NCBI GenBank assembly: GCA_002792995.1
Contig: PFPJ01000055.1
Coordinates: forward strand, 1 to 64,000
Source of the DNA: Candidatus Magasanikbacteria bacterium CG_4_10_14_0_2_um_filter_41_10
Lineage (GTDB): Bacteria; Patescibacteriota; Patescibacteriia; Magasanikbacterales; UBA922
Direction of reading: 5' to 3'
Length of the DNA stretch: 64,000 bases
The translations under genes were made by a program, and so were the position numbers. This document shows, one piece after another, positions 8,350 through 16,652 of this stretch. The first letter of the stretch is position 1. Each line of letters starts with the position of its first letter. The notes beneath the pieces are model-generated. The model searched no databases. It was given only the letters and a program-made list of their open reading frames with translations, and had not been told where the DNA came from.

Positions 8350-8961
8350 TCAGATCTTGGCGGCTCGTCGCGCACGTTCGATGGACGTGCTGTACGAGGC
8401 GTTCTCGATCAGATCAGCAAGAAGACGCGTGTACCTGTCGACCAGCCCTGGTCGTTTCCGCGAATCTGCATCCGCGATCCAGGTGAGGACCTTCAGGACG
8501 GCTCGCTCTGCGTTGACGAAGTGCACGATGCACTTCAAGATGGCGGACGCAATGGCCCGCGTGCTTGACGCGTCACTTGCGCTGAAGACGAACCTACGCC
8601 CCAAGTTGTTTTCGAAGACGAACGTCGCGGGCAATGGCTCCGCGAGGTTGCTTTGCCTCCGCTTTTCGGGCATCTGGACATCTCCCGTGAAGGAGATCGG
8701 GTAGATGTAGTTGAGTGAAGGATGTTCCTCCCCGAACTTGCTCTTGAGGGCTTCGAAGATCGTGAGCGCCGCGCCTTCTCCACTTCCCGTCACTGTCACT
8801 GAGGTCAAGGTGCGGACTTCCTTGATCTCGCACGTGATGTTGGTGACCTTTCCCTCTTCCGTCGTCAAGTCTTCCGTGAGAAGACGCATGACGCCGTACT
8901 CGACGTAGTCATCTCCCATCGTGTCAACGACGAGGCGTTCCAGCTCGTCTTGTGTCAACAT
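8350..8961 (-). CDS. GC-rich protein resembling a stand-alone LeuA/CimA allosteric (dimer) domain (unit B)
   Basis: 203 residues from an ATG at 8961, preceded by AAGGGG. The pattern TVTGSGEGAALTIFEAL, then PSLNYIYPISFTGDV, then a second beta sheet with ASSTRAIASAILKCIVHFV, recalls the regulatory C-terminal domain of isopropylmalate or citramalate synthase. In that domain a GxGPVxAL motif is followed by an ASxxAL motif. No catalytic TIM barrel is present. Composition is far from the neighbours. It sits alone between rmuC and comM. The similarity is by eye only; it could be an unrelated alpha/beta protein. Confidence 0.6.
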   Translation of the reverse strand: MLTQDELERLVVDTMGDDYVEYGVMRLLTEDLTTEEGKVTNITCEIKEVRTLTSVTVTGSGEGAALTIFEALKSKFGEEHPSLNYIYPISFTGDVQMPEKRRQSNLAEPLPATFVFENNLGRRFVFSASDASSTRAIASAILKCIVHFVNAERAVLKVLTWIADADSRKRPGLVDRYTRLLADLIENASYSTSIERARRAAKI

Positions 8962-9065
8962 GACTGCCCCTTTTGGTGTGTGGGTTGTGGTTTGAGCATA
9001 GGCAGAATATTTTTTGTGTAAAAATACTTTGTCCACACCCAAACACACTTTTTTTCTCAATAAGA

Positions 9066-9092
9066 AAGAAAAAACCACCGTTCTGGTGGTTT
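9066..9092 (-). terminator. Terminator of rmuC
   Basis: AAACCACC-AGAAC-GGTGGTTT and a T-run on the minus strand, about 70 bases past the rmuC stop. A likely promoter for unit B, TTTACA-16-TATGCT on the minus strand, lies between this site and the unit B start. Confidence 0.8.
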
Positions 9093-9160
9093 ACCTTTAC
9101 CCACTGCAGAATACAGTAAGTGAAAAAAGGATTTTTGTCAATATGTGAGGGAAAATTTGA

Positions 9161-10285
9161 TTATTCTTCCATCTTTGGTTTTTCGAGGAGCAGTGGTTCC
9201 ATTTCCACTTCCCCTTCTGTAATTTTTACCACATCTTTTTCTACTTTTCCGAGTTCTTTATATGCAGTATTGTAATGGTTTACGGTCGTTGTCATACTGT
9301 TCCCCAATTTTTTCATGTAATCTTCATATGCAAGAATATGTTTGCCAAGTTTTTCTACATTCTTTCGTATTTCTTTTGCTCCTTCCTCGATATTCAGTGC
9401 ACGCAATCCTTGCAACACTGTTTGGAGATATGCGGCAAATGTTGTTGGAGAAACAATGATAACTTTTTTTTCTCGAAATGCATAATCGATCAAGTTTCGT
9501 GTGTTTACTTTCACTGCCCCCACTTCATTCACGAGCAAATCATAATAAATTGCTTCTGATGGAATAAACATGAATGCAAAGTCGAGGGTATTTTCTTTTG
9601 GTTTGATATATTTACTTGTTTCGTCTATTCGTTTTTTCAAATCATTTTTAAATTCTTTTTCCAGTTGTTCTTTTTGTTTGTCATCAATGCAGTCAAGAAT
9701 GCGTTGGTAATTATCCAAAGAAAACTTTGCATCGATAGAGATGTTTCCTTCTTTGGTAAAAATAATTGCATCGACAATATCGCCATCGGGAAAACTATAT
9801 TGAAGTTGAAATGATGTTGGCGGAAGTATATTTTCCAGCACAAGTTGCAATCCCGCCTCCCCAAGATTTCCTCGTTTTTTTTGATTGGTTAATACTTTTT
9901 CTAGATTTCCAAGTTGTTCAGAAAATCCAATCACCTGCTGATTTGTTTTGTCGAGTGTCGTCAATTTTTCTGTAATATCGGCAATCATTTTTGTACTTTG
10001 TCCTGTAATTCCTTGCATTATTTTTGTGTTCTGTCCAAATTGATCTTGAATCGTTTTATTCAAATTCAGTTGTGAGTCATTCATGACTTTGTGTGTTTCA
10101 GATAATTTCTGATCTACTGTTTTATTGAGTTCCTGAATTTGTTGTTGGAGCATCATGAATAGTTGTTTGTCTTCATCACGATTTTGAGGTTGTGTAGCAT
10201 TCTGCAGTTTTTTGTACAGAAAAAACATCGCAGCGAGTGTTGCGACGAGAACAATACTGAGAATGATAATAAGCATTTGTTCCAT
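9161..10285 (-). CDS. rmuC: RmuC family DNA recombination protein
   Basis: 374 residues. An N-terminal membrane anchor (LIIILSIVLVATLAAMFFLY) is followed by a long coiled coil (about 35-130). The RmuC nuclease-like core follows, with KRGNLGEAGLQLVLENIL, SIDAKFSLDNYQ, and FAFMFIPSEAIYYDLL. Family members limit inversion between short repeats and belong to the restriction-endonuclease-like fold. It lies just downstream of a 29-codon membrane protein gene. Confidence 0.93.
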   Translation of the reverse strand: MEQMLIIILSIVLVATLAAMFFLYKKLQNATQPQNRDEDKQLFMMLQQQIQELNKTVDQKLSETHKVMNDSQLNLNKTIQDQFGQNTKIMQGITGQSTKMIADITEKLTTLDKTNQQVIGFSEQLGNLEKVLTNQKKRGNLGEAGLQLVLENILPPTSFQLQYSFPDGDIVDAIIFTKEGNISIDAKFSLDNYQRILDCIDDKQKEQLEKEFKNDLKKRIDETSKYIKPKENTLDFAFMFIPSEAIYYDLLVNEVGAVKVNTRNLIDYAFREKKVIIVSPTTFAAYLQTVLQGLRALNIEEGAKEIRKNVEKLGKHILAYEDYMKKLGNSMTTTVNHYNTAYKELGKVEKDVVKITEGEVEMEPLLLEKPKMEE

Positions 10286-10303
10286 AGAAAAAGAATCCGT
10301 TGT

Positions 10304-10393
10304 TTATTTTTTAAATTTTGAGAAAAGAAATCCTACAATGCCAATGGCAAGGAAACTGGTGATCGCAATAATGAGAGCCAGGACTGTTTGCAT
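10304..10393 (-). CDS. 29-residue single-pass membrane microprotein
   Basis: Starts MQTVLALIIAITSFLAIGIV and ends in a basic tail (FSKFKK): one hydrophobic helix with a positive C-terminus. A minus-strand promoter TTGTTT-17-TATACT ends only 8 bases before the ATG, so the message should be nearly leaderless. It lies 18 bases upstream of rmuC and probably shares its transcript. I do not recognise the family; the promoter and reading frame are the evidence that it is real. Confidence 0.6.
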   Translation of the reverse strand: MQTVLALIIAITSFLAIGIVGFLFSKFKK

Positions 10394-10528
10394 AGACTAC
10401 CAGTATAGCAGGACTCAGGGTGAGAAACAAAATGAGTATACTCTATCTCCAAATAGTTGGAAGCAGAGTGTAATGCTGGAGGGTAACGTGTCCAGCGGCA
10501 CGGTCGGTTCTGCACCGACAAGCGTCTG

Positions 10529-11128
10529 TCAAAGGAAGATATGAACGCGTACGAACGTGTCCAGGGACCATCCTCTGTTTTCGATAGGAGCTGCGTGCCT
10601 GATCGAGAATGCGATGTCCACAGCGACATGTTTGTTAAAGTGGAGCAACATGTTTGACCCGACGCCATGTGACCATGTGTCGGCATGACCGATTTTGCCC
10701 CATCCTTCGCCCTCAATGCCGAGTTCAATGAAATCGGACAGGGTGTACTGAGCTTGGAGGAACCAGTACCCAGACATACTCGGAATCTGGATCTCCACGT
10801 CAGACCAGCTCCAGAAGTCTCCGAACTTCACAGATGGACGAAACGCGAGTACCGGTTCTGCGTTGTGGAAGTCCCACGCCATGTCTGACTCGATGTCCAG
10901 CCACTGAAGAGGCTTCCATGCTGCACCGAGATAGAGATAGGGGGTAAGCCCACTGGCGAGGTTTGTCGATGGTACGATGTGTACTCGACTGTCGACGTTC
11001 GGGGTCAGCTCACTTCCTCCGTGGATTACCATCCTCAGTCGAGGATGGTTGACGAGCTGCTTCGCTTGCACCGGCGTGTTGGTCAGTCCGATGAAAGCGA
11101 TGATGATCATGACGAGAAAACGGATCAT
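10529..11128 (-). CDS. GC-rich secreted beta-rich protein, outer-membrane-barrel-like (unit C)
   Basis: 199 residues from an ATG at 11128 with GGAGAGGGA as SD. A signal peptide (MIRFLVMIIIAFIGLTNTPVQA) precedes alternating aromatic beta strands (PYLYLGAAWKPLQWLDIE, YWFLQAQYTLSDFIELGIE). The chain ends on VRVHIFL, like the closing strand of a small outer-membrane barrel. That would be odd in a single-membrane Patescibacterium. Composition and SD suggest transfer from a diderm donor. Hairpins TCGGT-GCAGA-ACCGA and GCTGGA/TCCAGC follow the stop on the minus strand. The barrel assignment is inference from strand pattern. Confidence 0.65.
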   Translation of the reverse strand: MIRFLVMIIIAFIGLTNTPVQAKQLVNHPRLRMVIHGGSELTPNVDSRVHIVPSTNLASGLTPYLYLGAAWKPLQWLDIESDMAWDFHNAEPVLAFRPSVKFGDFWSWSDVEIQIPSMSGYWFLQAQYTLSDFIELGIEGEGWGKIGHADTWSHGVGSNMLLHFNKHVAVDIAFSIRHAAPIENRGWSLDTFVRVHIFL

Positions 11129-11226
11129 GTATGTATCCCTCTCCACAAGAGAACATGTCCTCCGCCAAGCCCTGTGCTTGACTTCGAACGGACAACTATA
11201 TATAATATGTGAAGAGTGGTAAATAG

Positions 11227-11281
11227 CACCACGTGGTGTAGTTTTACACCATAGACGTATATATTTGCTAAAATAAGCAAA
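11227..11281. promoter_or_regulatory. Cluster of operator-like palindromes between unit C and the TrmB-type gene
   Basis: Three inverted repeats lie in the divergent gap: CACCACGTGGTG (11227-11238), TGGTGT-AGTTTT-ACACCA (11234-11251) and TTTGCT-AAAATA-AGCAAA (11264-11281). The last ends 7 bases before the regulator ATG and recurs exactly at 46411-46428. Equal 6-6-6 spacing in two of them fits binding by a dimeric winged-helix regulator, plausibly the adjacent gene product acting on itself. Confidence 0.55.
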
Positions 11282-11288
11282 AAATGTT

Positions 11289-12038
11289 ATGCACATAGAT
11301 ATTTTAGAAGAACTTGGACTGTCACAAAACGAAGCAAAAATTTATGAATCTCTGATTGAAATTGGTGAAAGTACGATTAGTGAATTATCAAATAGAAGTA
11401 AGATTCATCGCCGTAATATCTACGATTCGATGAGTCGTCTTATTGAAAAAGGACTGGTATTTCAGGTCATTGGGCGTGGAGATAATCTGTATAAGCCTGT
11501 AGACCCACACAAGCTCATGGAACTCGTTGACGAAAAGCGCACTCGTCTTGAAAAAATCATGCCAGCGCTTATTACCAGCTATGAGCAAAAACCTCATCTT
11601 GAGGCAGCGTATATCTATAAAGGTATCGAGGGTTTTAAGAATTACCTTCGTGATATGCTGAGTACAAATGAAGATGCTTATTTTATTGGGGCAAAAGGCG
11701 CTTGGTTTGATCCTCGTTTGAAGACGTTTATTGAAGGATTTCTTACTGAAGCAAAGAAACGTGGCATCAAATATCACACGCTATTTGATTACGAAGTTCG
11801 TGAAGGTGCAGTGGAAGTGCCCATGGCAGTAAAAAAGCCATTTAAGTACCTCCCAAAAAAGTACTCAACACCGAGTATGGTAGATATTTTTGGGGATCAT
11901 GTTGTGTCATTTACTGGGGCGGGACTCATGAAGATATCTGATGATATTACGATTTTTGTAAATATTAGTAGACCATTGGCAACAAGTTACAAAACGTGGT
12001 TTCAGTTTATGTTTGACATGTGCCCTGAGATTGAGTAA
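11289..12038 (+). CDS. TrmB-family transcriptional regulator
   Basis: 249 residues. The N-terminal winged helix (LEELGLSQNEAKIYESLIEIGESTISELSNRS, recognition helix KIHRRNIYDSMSRLIEKGLV) is typical of TrmB/Sugar_trans-reg. A short coiled region leads to an alpha/beta effector domain (about 105-249). TrmB proteins are common in archaea and Patescibacteria; the ligand here is unknown. No SD. Palindromes directly upstream suggest autoregulation. It is followed by a parS-like site and tRNA-Arg. Confidence 0.85.
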   Translation: MHIDILEELGLSQNEAKIYESLIEIGESTISELSNRSKIHRRNIYDSMSRLIEKGLVFQVIGRGDNLYKPVDPHKLMELVDEKRTRLEKIMPALITSYEQKPHLEAAYIYKGIEGFKNYLRDMLSTNEDAYFIGAKGAWFDPRLKTFIEGFLTEAKKRGIKYHTLFDYEVREGAVEVPMAVKKPFKYLPKKYSTPSMVDIFGDHVVSFTGAGLMKISDDITIFVNISRPLATSYKTWFQFMFDMCPEIE

Positions 12039-12046
12039 AGTGCCGG

Positions 12047-12062
12047 TGTTTCATATGAAACA
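12047..12062. promoter_or_regulatory. parS-like site 1
   Basis: TGTTTCATATGAAACA, a perfect 16-base palindrome differing from consensus parS (TGTTTCACGTGAAACA) only at the two central bases. It lies 9 bases after the TrmB-type gene and 3 bases before tRNA-Arg. Confidence 0.6.
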
Positions 12063-12065
12063 AAT

Positions 12066-12137
12066 GGTCCTGTAGTTCAATGGATAGAACAAGACACTCC
12101 TAACGTCTAAATCCAGGTTCGATTCTTGGCGGGGCCA
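12066..12137 (+). tRNA. tRNA-Arg(CCT)
   Basis: Cloverleaf by eye: acceptor GGTCCTG with CGGGGCC (two G-T pairs), D stem GTTC/GAAC, anticodon loop CTCCTAA with anticodon CCT (reads AGG), T arm CAGG-TTCGATT-CTTG, discriminator A. No CCA is encoded. One mismatch closes the anticodon stem (A-C). Confidence 0.9.
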
Positions 12138-12185
12138 CAGTAGAAGTACACTTTTGTTGGAGAAAGTACACAATAATCTATACAA

Positions 12186-12211
12186 ATACACTGTTTAGGA
12201 CAGTGTATTTT
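12186..12211 (+). terminator. Terminator after tRNA-Arg
   Basis: ATACACTG-TTTAGGA-CAGTGTAT then TTT, 49 bases past the tRNA, directly abutting the second parS-like site. Confidence 0.75.
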
Positions 12212-12226
12212 GTTTCACGTAGAACA
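12211..12226. promoter_or_regulatory. parS-like site 2
   Basis: TGTTTCACGTAGAACA, one mismatch from TGTTTCACGTGGAACA, the reverse complement of the well-known Bacillus-type parS variant. Confidence 0.65.
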
Positions 12227-12232
12227 AACGAG

Positions 12233-12248
12233 TGTTTCATATGAAACA
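12233..12248. promoter_or_regulatory. parS-like site 3
   Basis: TGTTTCATATGAAACA, identical to site 1 and seven bases from site 2. Confidence 0.6.
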
Positions 12249-12314
12249 ATTGTAACAAGAAAAGAAAAGTTTTTAAAAAATAAATGTTGTGGCAAATTTT
12301 ACTACATGCATGCA

Positions 12315-12330
12315 TGTTTCACGTAGAACA
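12315..12330. promoter_or_regulatory. parS-like site 4
   Basis: TGTTTCACGTAGAACA, identical to site 2. Four sites within 284 bases, about 11 kb from dnaA, is the expected setting for a ParB loading cluster. Confidence 0.65.
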
Positions 12331-12639
12331 TTTTTGTAATTTTATGATAGGGGATATTGATAGATTGAAATATAAAATTTTTTATAAACCCTAAAGTAAA
12401 CAACAGATACATAAAATATTGTACGACACATAAAAAGAGCTATAATAAAGCAAGAAAACAACATTTTACAAAATAAAGTGAATAATAAATGTAAATTTTC
12501 TACCATTTGTCCTGTAAGAAAAATGAATGCTACCTAGGTGTCTTTACAAAAAGGCATAAAACAAGTAGGATATCGGTGCCCATGTTGTACATGCGGAAGA
12601 TGTTTCGTGGGCCTTATTTGATTATATTATTATGTTTTT
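12331..12639 (+). promoter_or_regulatory. AT-rich gap with a candidate ychF promoter
   Basis: No gene is supported here. TTGTAC (12419-12424), 16 bases, then TATAAT (12441-12446) is a reasonable promoter for ychF with a leader of nearly 200 bases. The only other notable feature is a small inverted repeat, CATGT-TGT-ACATG, near 12580. Confidence 0.45.
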
Positions 12640-13719
12640 ATGCTTGCTATCGGTATCGTAGGGCTTCCCAATGTTGGAAAATCAACGCTTTTCAACGCAT
12701 TGACCAAAAGTAAACAAGCAGATGCGCAAAATTATCCGTTTTGTACCATTGAGCCAAATATTGGTATTGTTGAAGTACCTGATGATCGTATTTCTCAACT
12801 GACGTCTACGTCTTCTTCACTCAAAGCCGTCCCTACTGCCATTGAATTTGTAGATATCGCCGGACTTGTGAAAGGTGCTTCAGAGGGTGAGGGTCTCGGA
12901 AACAAATTTCTTTCGCATATTCGTGATGTCGATGCCATTGTACACGTTGTTCGTGCGTTTCAAGATAGCAATGTGGTGCATGTTCATAACAACGTCGATC
13001 CAAAAGATGACGCTGATGTGATCAACCTAGAACTTGTGCTCGCAGATATGCAGGCCGTCTCTTCGAGACATGCAAAAGTGACAAAGGAAGCAAAAGGGGT
13101 AAAGGCAAAGGAAAAAGCTGTCGAAATGGACGTACTTCAAAAGTTACTTGACCATTTTGAACAAGGGAAACCAGCTCGCACGCTTGATTTTACTGAAGAG
13201 GAGATGGTCATCATGAAAGAATTGCATCTTATTACAATGAAACCAATGATGTACGTTATCAATATCGATGACAGCCAACATATCGATGGAAATGCAAACA
13301 TTATTGTCGAAGAAGGCGCTACGCATGTATATGTGTCTGCACGAACTGAGGCCGAAATTGCAGAATTGCCTACAGAGGAAGCACGTGAGTTTATGAAAGA
13401 ACTCTGTATGGATCGATCTGGACTGGATACGATTATTACAGCGGGCTATCAAATTCTTGATCTGGTCACGTATTTTACATCTGGCGTGCAGGAAACGCGC
13501 GCGTGGACTATTCACCGAGGGACACCAGCGCAACTCGCTGCCGGTGTTATTCACACCGACTTTATCAAAAAATTTATTAAAGCCGATATCGCCAACTGGC
13601 AAGATTTTGTGAATGCAAAAGGATGGAATGGTGTGAAAGAACAAGGCCATATGCAACTTGTTGGCAAAGAATATATTGTTCAAGATGGAGATGTATGTTA
13701 TTTCCATATTGGAGCATAA
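12640..13719 (+). CDS. ychF: YchF / OLA1 family P-loop ATPase-GTPase
   Basis: 359 residues, normal length. Starts [21 protein letters not shown] (Walker A). Switch regions [10 protein letters not shown] and [21 protein letters not shown] are typical. The usual NKxE-type specificity motif appears as YVINID, and the C-terminal TGS domain ends [10 protein letters not shown]. YchF binds ribosomes and prefers ATP. It is a lone gene with an AT-rich leader and no SD. Confidence 0.95.
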   Translation: MLAIGIVGLPNVGKSTLFNALTKSKQADAQNYPFCTIEPNIGIVEVPDDRISQLTSTSSSLKAVPTAIEFVDIAGLVKGASEGEGLGNKFLSHIRDVDAIVHVVRAFQDSNVVHVHNNVDPKDDADVINLELVLADMQAVSSRHAKVTKEAKGVKAKEKAVEMDVLQKLLDHFEQGKPARTLDFTEEEMVIMKELHLITMKPMMYVINIDDSQHIDGNANIIVEEGATHVYVSARTEAEIAELPTEEAREFMKELCMDRSGLDTIITAGYQILDLVTYFTSGVQETRAWTIHRGTPAQLAAGVIHTDFIKKFIKADIANWQDFVNAKGWNGVKEQGHMQLVGKEYIVQDGDVCYFHIGA

Positions 13720-13751
13720 AAGTTCTTTCTCTTCGTTCTTAAGTATTGTGT

Positions 13752-14984
13752 ATGAAGATTGCCGTGATTGGTGGTGGCGCAGCTGGGATGATGTGTGCAG
13801 CAACAATTCTTGAAGAACATTCCGATATGGAGGTTTTTTTGATTGAAAAAAATAGTTCTCTTGGAAGAAAGGTGATCATTTCAGGTGGAGGACGATGTAA
13901 TGTAACGACAGGAATTGATGATGTAAAATTGGTGTTGAGTAAATATCCGCGAGGGAACAAATTTTTGCAGTCAGCCATGCATCGTTTTTCACCAAGCAAC
14001 GTGTATGATTGGTTTGAACAACATGGTGTCCCACTAAAGTGTGAAAAAGATTTGCGTGTGTTTCCTGTTTCGAATAATGGACATGATATCGTTGCTGTAT
14101 TTGAACGGATTTTTCAACAAGGCAATATACAGATACTTTTTAAACATACATTCAAAGGATTGCGAAAAGAAAAAAAACAATTTGTGGTATCATTTGCAGA
14201 ACAAGAAGATATTGTTGTTGATACCGTTGTTATGACGCTTGGCGGACAAGCCTATCGGCATACCGGTTCGACAGGAGATGGATATGATGTCCTCGAAACG
14301 TTGGGGCATACGATTACTGCCTTGGCGCCAAGTCTCAATTCTTTTCTCACTGCAGAAGCATGGCCAAAAACATTGTCTGGACTTTCTTTTGAACATGCGA
14401 CGATACACGTAAAAGGTCAGAAAAAATATACATGCACAGGACCTTTTTTGTTTACGCATACGGGGGTGAGTGGTCCTGCTGTGTTTGCACTGTCATCATT
14501 GATTGCATTTGAAACATACGATAGACACACACCTCTTGAAATTGAAATCGATGTGTTGGTGGAGATGTCTATGGAAGATATTTTTATTCAGTTGCAATCG
14601 TTGCGAGAAGAACATTTACAAAAAACATTTAAAAATACATTGCATCATTTTTTCCCCATGTCCTTGACTGAAAAAGTGTGTAAGAATTTGAACATCTCTT
14701 TTGACAAAAAAAATGTGGAAATGAGTAAAAAAGAATTACGCGTGGTCGCAGAATATATAAAACATATTCCACTCAGCATTATTGGTCGAGGAGCAGGCGA
14801 TGAATTTGTGACCGCAGGCGGAGTCGAAACAACAGAAGTGGATCCAAAAACAATGGAATCGAATGTGTGTGATGGATTATTTTTTGCTGGAGAAATTTTG
14901 AATATTGATGGGTTTACCGGAGGATTCAATTTGCAAGCATCGTGGGCGACTGGAAGAGCTGCAGGGTTGGGTGTCGCTTCATAA
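13752..14984 (+). CDS. HI0933/YhiN-like flavoprotein (aminoacetone oxidase family)
   Basis: 410 residues from the ATG at 13752; an in-frame TTG six bases earlier looks less likely. The Rossmann dinucleotide motif is KIAVIGGGAAGMMCA. The family block GRKVIISGGGRCNVT is near residue 45. The C-terminal FAD contact GEILNIDGFTGGFNLQASWATGRAAG closes the fold. Proteins of this type bind FAD; the substrate is not established. It lies 32 bases after ychF, probably in the same transcript. Confidence 0.9.
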   Translation: MKIAVIGGGAAGMMCAATILEEHSDMEVFLIEKNSSLGRKVIISGGGRCNVTTGIDDVKLVLSKYPRGNKFLQSAMHRFSPSNVYDWFEQHGVPLKCEKDLRVFPVSNNGHDIVAVFERIFQQGNIQILFKHTFKGLRKEKKQFVVSFAEQEDIVVDTVVMTLGGQAYRHTGSTGDGYDVLETLGHTITALAPSLNSFLTAEAWPKTLSGLSFEHATIHVKGQKKYTCTGPFLFTHTGVSGPAVFALSSLIAFETYDRHTPLEIEIDVLVEMSMEDIFIQLQSLREEHLQKTFKNTLHHFFPMSLTEKVCKNLNISFDKKNVEMSKKELRVVAEYIKHIPLSIIGRGAGDEFVTAGGVETTEVDPKTMESNVCDGLFFAGEILNIDGFTGGFNLQASWATGRAAGLGVAS

Positions 14985-15022
14985 CGTTGTTCCGAGTATT
15001 TTTAGAGTAAACACGTACAAAC

Positions 15023-15051
15023 AAAAAAGAGTGGACATGCCACTCTTTTTT
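15023..15051. terminator. Bidirectional terminator
   Basis: AAAAAAGAGTGG-ACATG-CCACTCTTTTTT, between the flavoprotein gene and the convergent methyltransferase gene. Confidence 0.9.
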
Positions 15052-15059
15052 GTTTTATT

Positions 15060-16193
15060 TTATTTTTTTACCCAACGCCATATTTCTCTTGCTACAAATT
15101 GTTGTTCTCTGGCGTAGACGAGTGGCATCTCTTTTTCTTGGTAGGGAAGCATCTCAAAACCGAGTTTTTTAATATTGTTTTGACATTCAACACGAACCCA
15201 GTCATCTTTGTATCGGAACTGTGGCACAACGAATATCACACGTCCACCAGGTTTGAGTATTTGTGCAAAGACGCGAAATGCATCGATATACAAGGCTTGA
15301 AGTTCTTGCACTTGTTTTTCAAGAAATGTCCGTTGTTCTCGTCCTGTTCTCGGTACTCCCATGTATGGTTCCGTTGCGATGATGTCAATAGATTCTTTTT
15401 CAATATGTTCTGTGAGAACACGAACATCACTTTGGAAAATCTGTATATCAGTGACAGGTGATTCAAGATTTGTTTGCAACCATGCTACATTTTTTTCACT
15501 GTCACTGGTCGCTTTTTCGGAAATGTCACTTCCAATGATATGTGGTATTGCAAGTGACAATGCTTCTCCAAGAAGAGTGCCAGATCCACAAAACGGATCG
15601 AGCAGTGTATCATTCTTTTCTGGCATGGCGAGATTGATCATCATGCGTGATAATTTTGGGGGGAGCATACCACTTTTTCCATCAACGCTGGGTCTTCCAT
15701 AATCGCGTTCGCTCATGTCTTCGATAGGTTGAATTGCGCGAGTAACATAGACAACATTATCGATGATGGTGAGATGGGTTCCTCTCTCTACCAAACCATT
15801 ATGCAAAATGGTTGCAGTGTTTTTTGTTTCTACATACCTCACAGATCTGCCAATTGTTTTGAGTTTTTTCTTTACTGCGATGGCGAGGCGTGATGCCTGT
15901 GTACCCCCACTGACAGAAAAATGAAGTTTGGTTGTAGAAGGAAGTGATGAAAGATATGAAAAAAGAGTTTCTTCCGCGTTTCCTTTTGGATCAAGTTTTT
16001 CTCCAATCAATCGTGTCCCTCCGAGGATAATCATATCTGCTTCTGGATCGAGCGGTGTATCCGTAGAAACCAAAAAATATTCACCTACCAAGCGAGTATA
16101 CGTAGGAAGAATCCGTTTTTGGGACAATACAGAAAAGATTTCTTCTTGTGAGAGGTCACGTTGGTGGCCGAGTTGGAATGCGTATGTATGCAT
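15060..16193 (-). CDS. TRM11-like / UPF0020 RNA methyltransferase
   Basis: 377 residues. An N-terminal THUMP-like region (about 1-170) precedes a Rossmann methyltransferase domain with motif I LLDPFCGSGTLLGEALSL, motif IV IATEPYMGVP (normally DPPYG) and GGRVIFVVPQF. This layout matches Trm11/Trm14-type enzymes that methylate the exocyclic N2 of guanosine in tRNA. It ends the type IV pilus operon, 21 bases downstream of a small membrane protein gene, although its role is unrelated. Confidence 0.82.
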   Translation of the reverse strand: MHTYAFQLGHQRDLSQEEIFSVLSQKRILPTYTRLVGEYFLVSTDTPLDPEADMIILGGTRLIGEKLDPKGNAEETLFSYLSSLPSTTKLHFSVSGGTQASRLAIAVKKKLKTIGRSVRYVETKNTATILHNGLVERGTHLTIIDNVVYVTRAIQPIEDMSERDYGRPSVDGKSGMLPPKLSRMMINLAMPEKNDTLLDPFCGSGTLLGEALSLAIPHIIGSDISEKATSDSEKNVAWLQTNLESPVTDIQIFQSDVRVLTEHIEKESIDIIATEPYMGVPRTGREQRTFLEKQVQELQALYIDAFRVFAQILKPGGRVIFVVPQFRYKDDWVRVECQNNIKKLGFEMLPYQEKEMPLVYAREQQFVAREIWRWVKK

Positions 16194-16213
16194 AGTGGGC
16201 TATTCTGTCACTC

Positions 16214-16642
16214 CTAGGGTGTTTGTGTCAAGAGGGTACTACTTGTGGTTGGTGCTATACCAAAGAGAGGAAAAGGGGTAGATGTTGGTATATCAGTATT
16301 TTTTTTGCTCCACGCGTCACGTACTGTTTCGAGTGTACCAAAATCAATAACATCTGTCCGTTTTGTTTCTTGGATAAAAAAGAGATTTTCAGTTGCGGCG
16401 ATGGTGTCAAACACTGTTGCATAGAGACGCCAGAGACCAAATCCTAATAATGATACAACACTTATGCCGACGATCCACGATGAAAGGCGTAATATACGGA
16501 AATGCGTAAATCTATTTGTATAGACTGCCTGCGAGTAGGCTTTACGTTGTTTTTCTGCTTCGCGCGTATTCATTTGTGTATTTTTTGTTGGTGGATTTTG
16601 TTTTGGCTCTGGTTGAGTTGTTGTCTTTTTTTTGTTTGCCAT
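16214..16642 (-). CDS. Small single-pass membrane protein of the pilus operon
   Basis: 142 residues from the ATG encoding MANKKKTTTQPEP; longer readings overlap pilO. A Lys/Pro/Gln-rich cytoplasmic tail (about 1-50) precedes one membrane helix (SSWIVGISVVSLLGFGLWRLY, about 60-82) and an exported C-terminal segment of about 60 residues rich in Thr and Ser. Its place right after pilO is where PilP sits in other bacteria, but no PilP lipobox or domain is seen. Function unknown, probably pilus-related. Confidence 0.7.
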   Translation of the reverse strand: MANKKKTTTQPEPKQNPPTKNTQMNTREAEKQRKAYSQAVYTNRFTHFRILRLSSWIVGISVVSLLGFGLWRLYATVFDTIAATENLFFIQETKRTDVIDFGTLETVRDAWSKKNTDIPTSTPFPLFGIAPTTSSTLLTQTP

Positions 16643-16652
16643 AAAAATAACT

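Noticed and set aside
12507..12713. 68-codon frame upstream of and overlapping ychF
   Set aside because: Overlaps the start of a certain gene in another frame, has no SD or domain, and lies in low-complexity AT-rich DNA.
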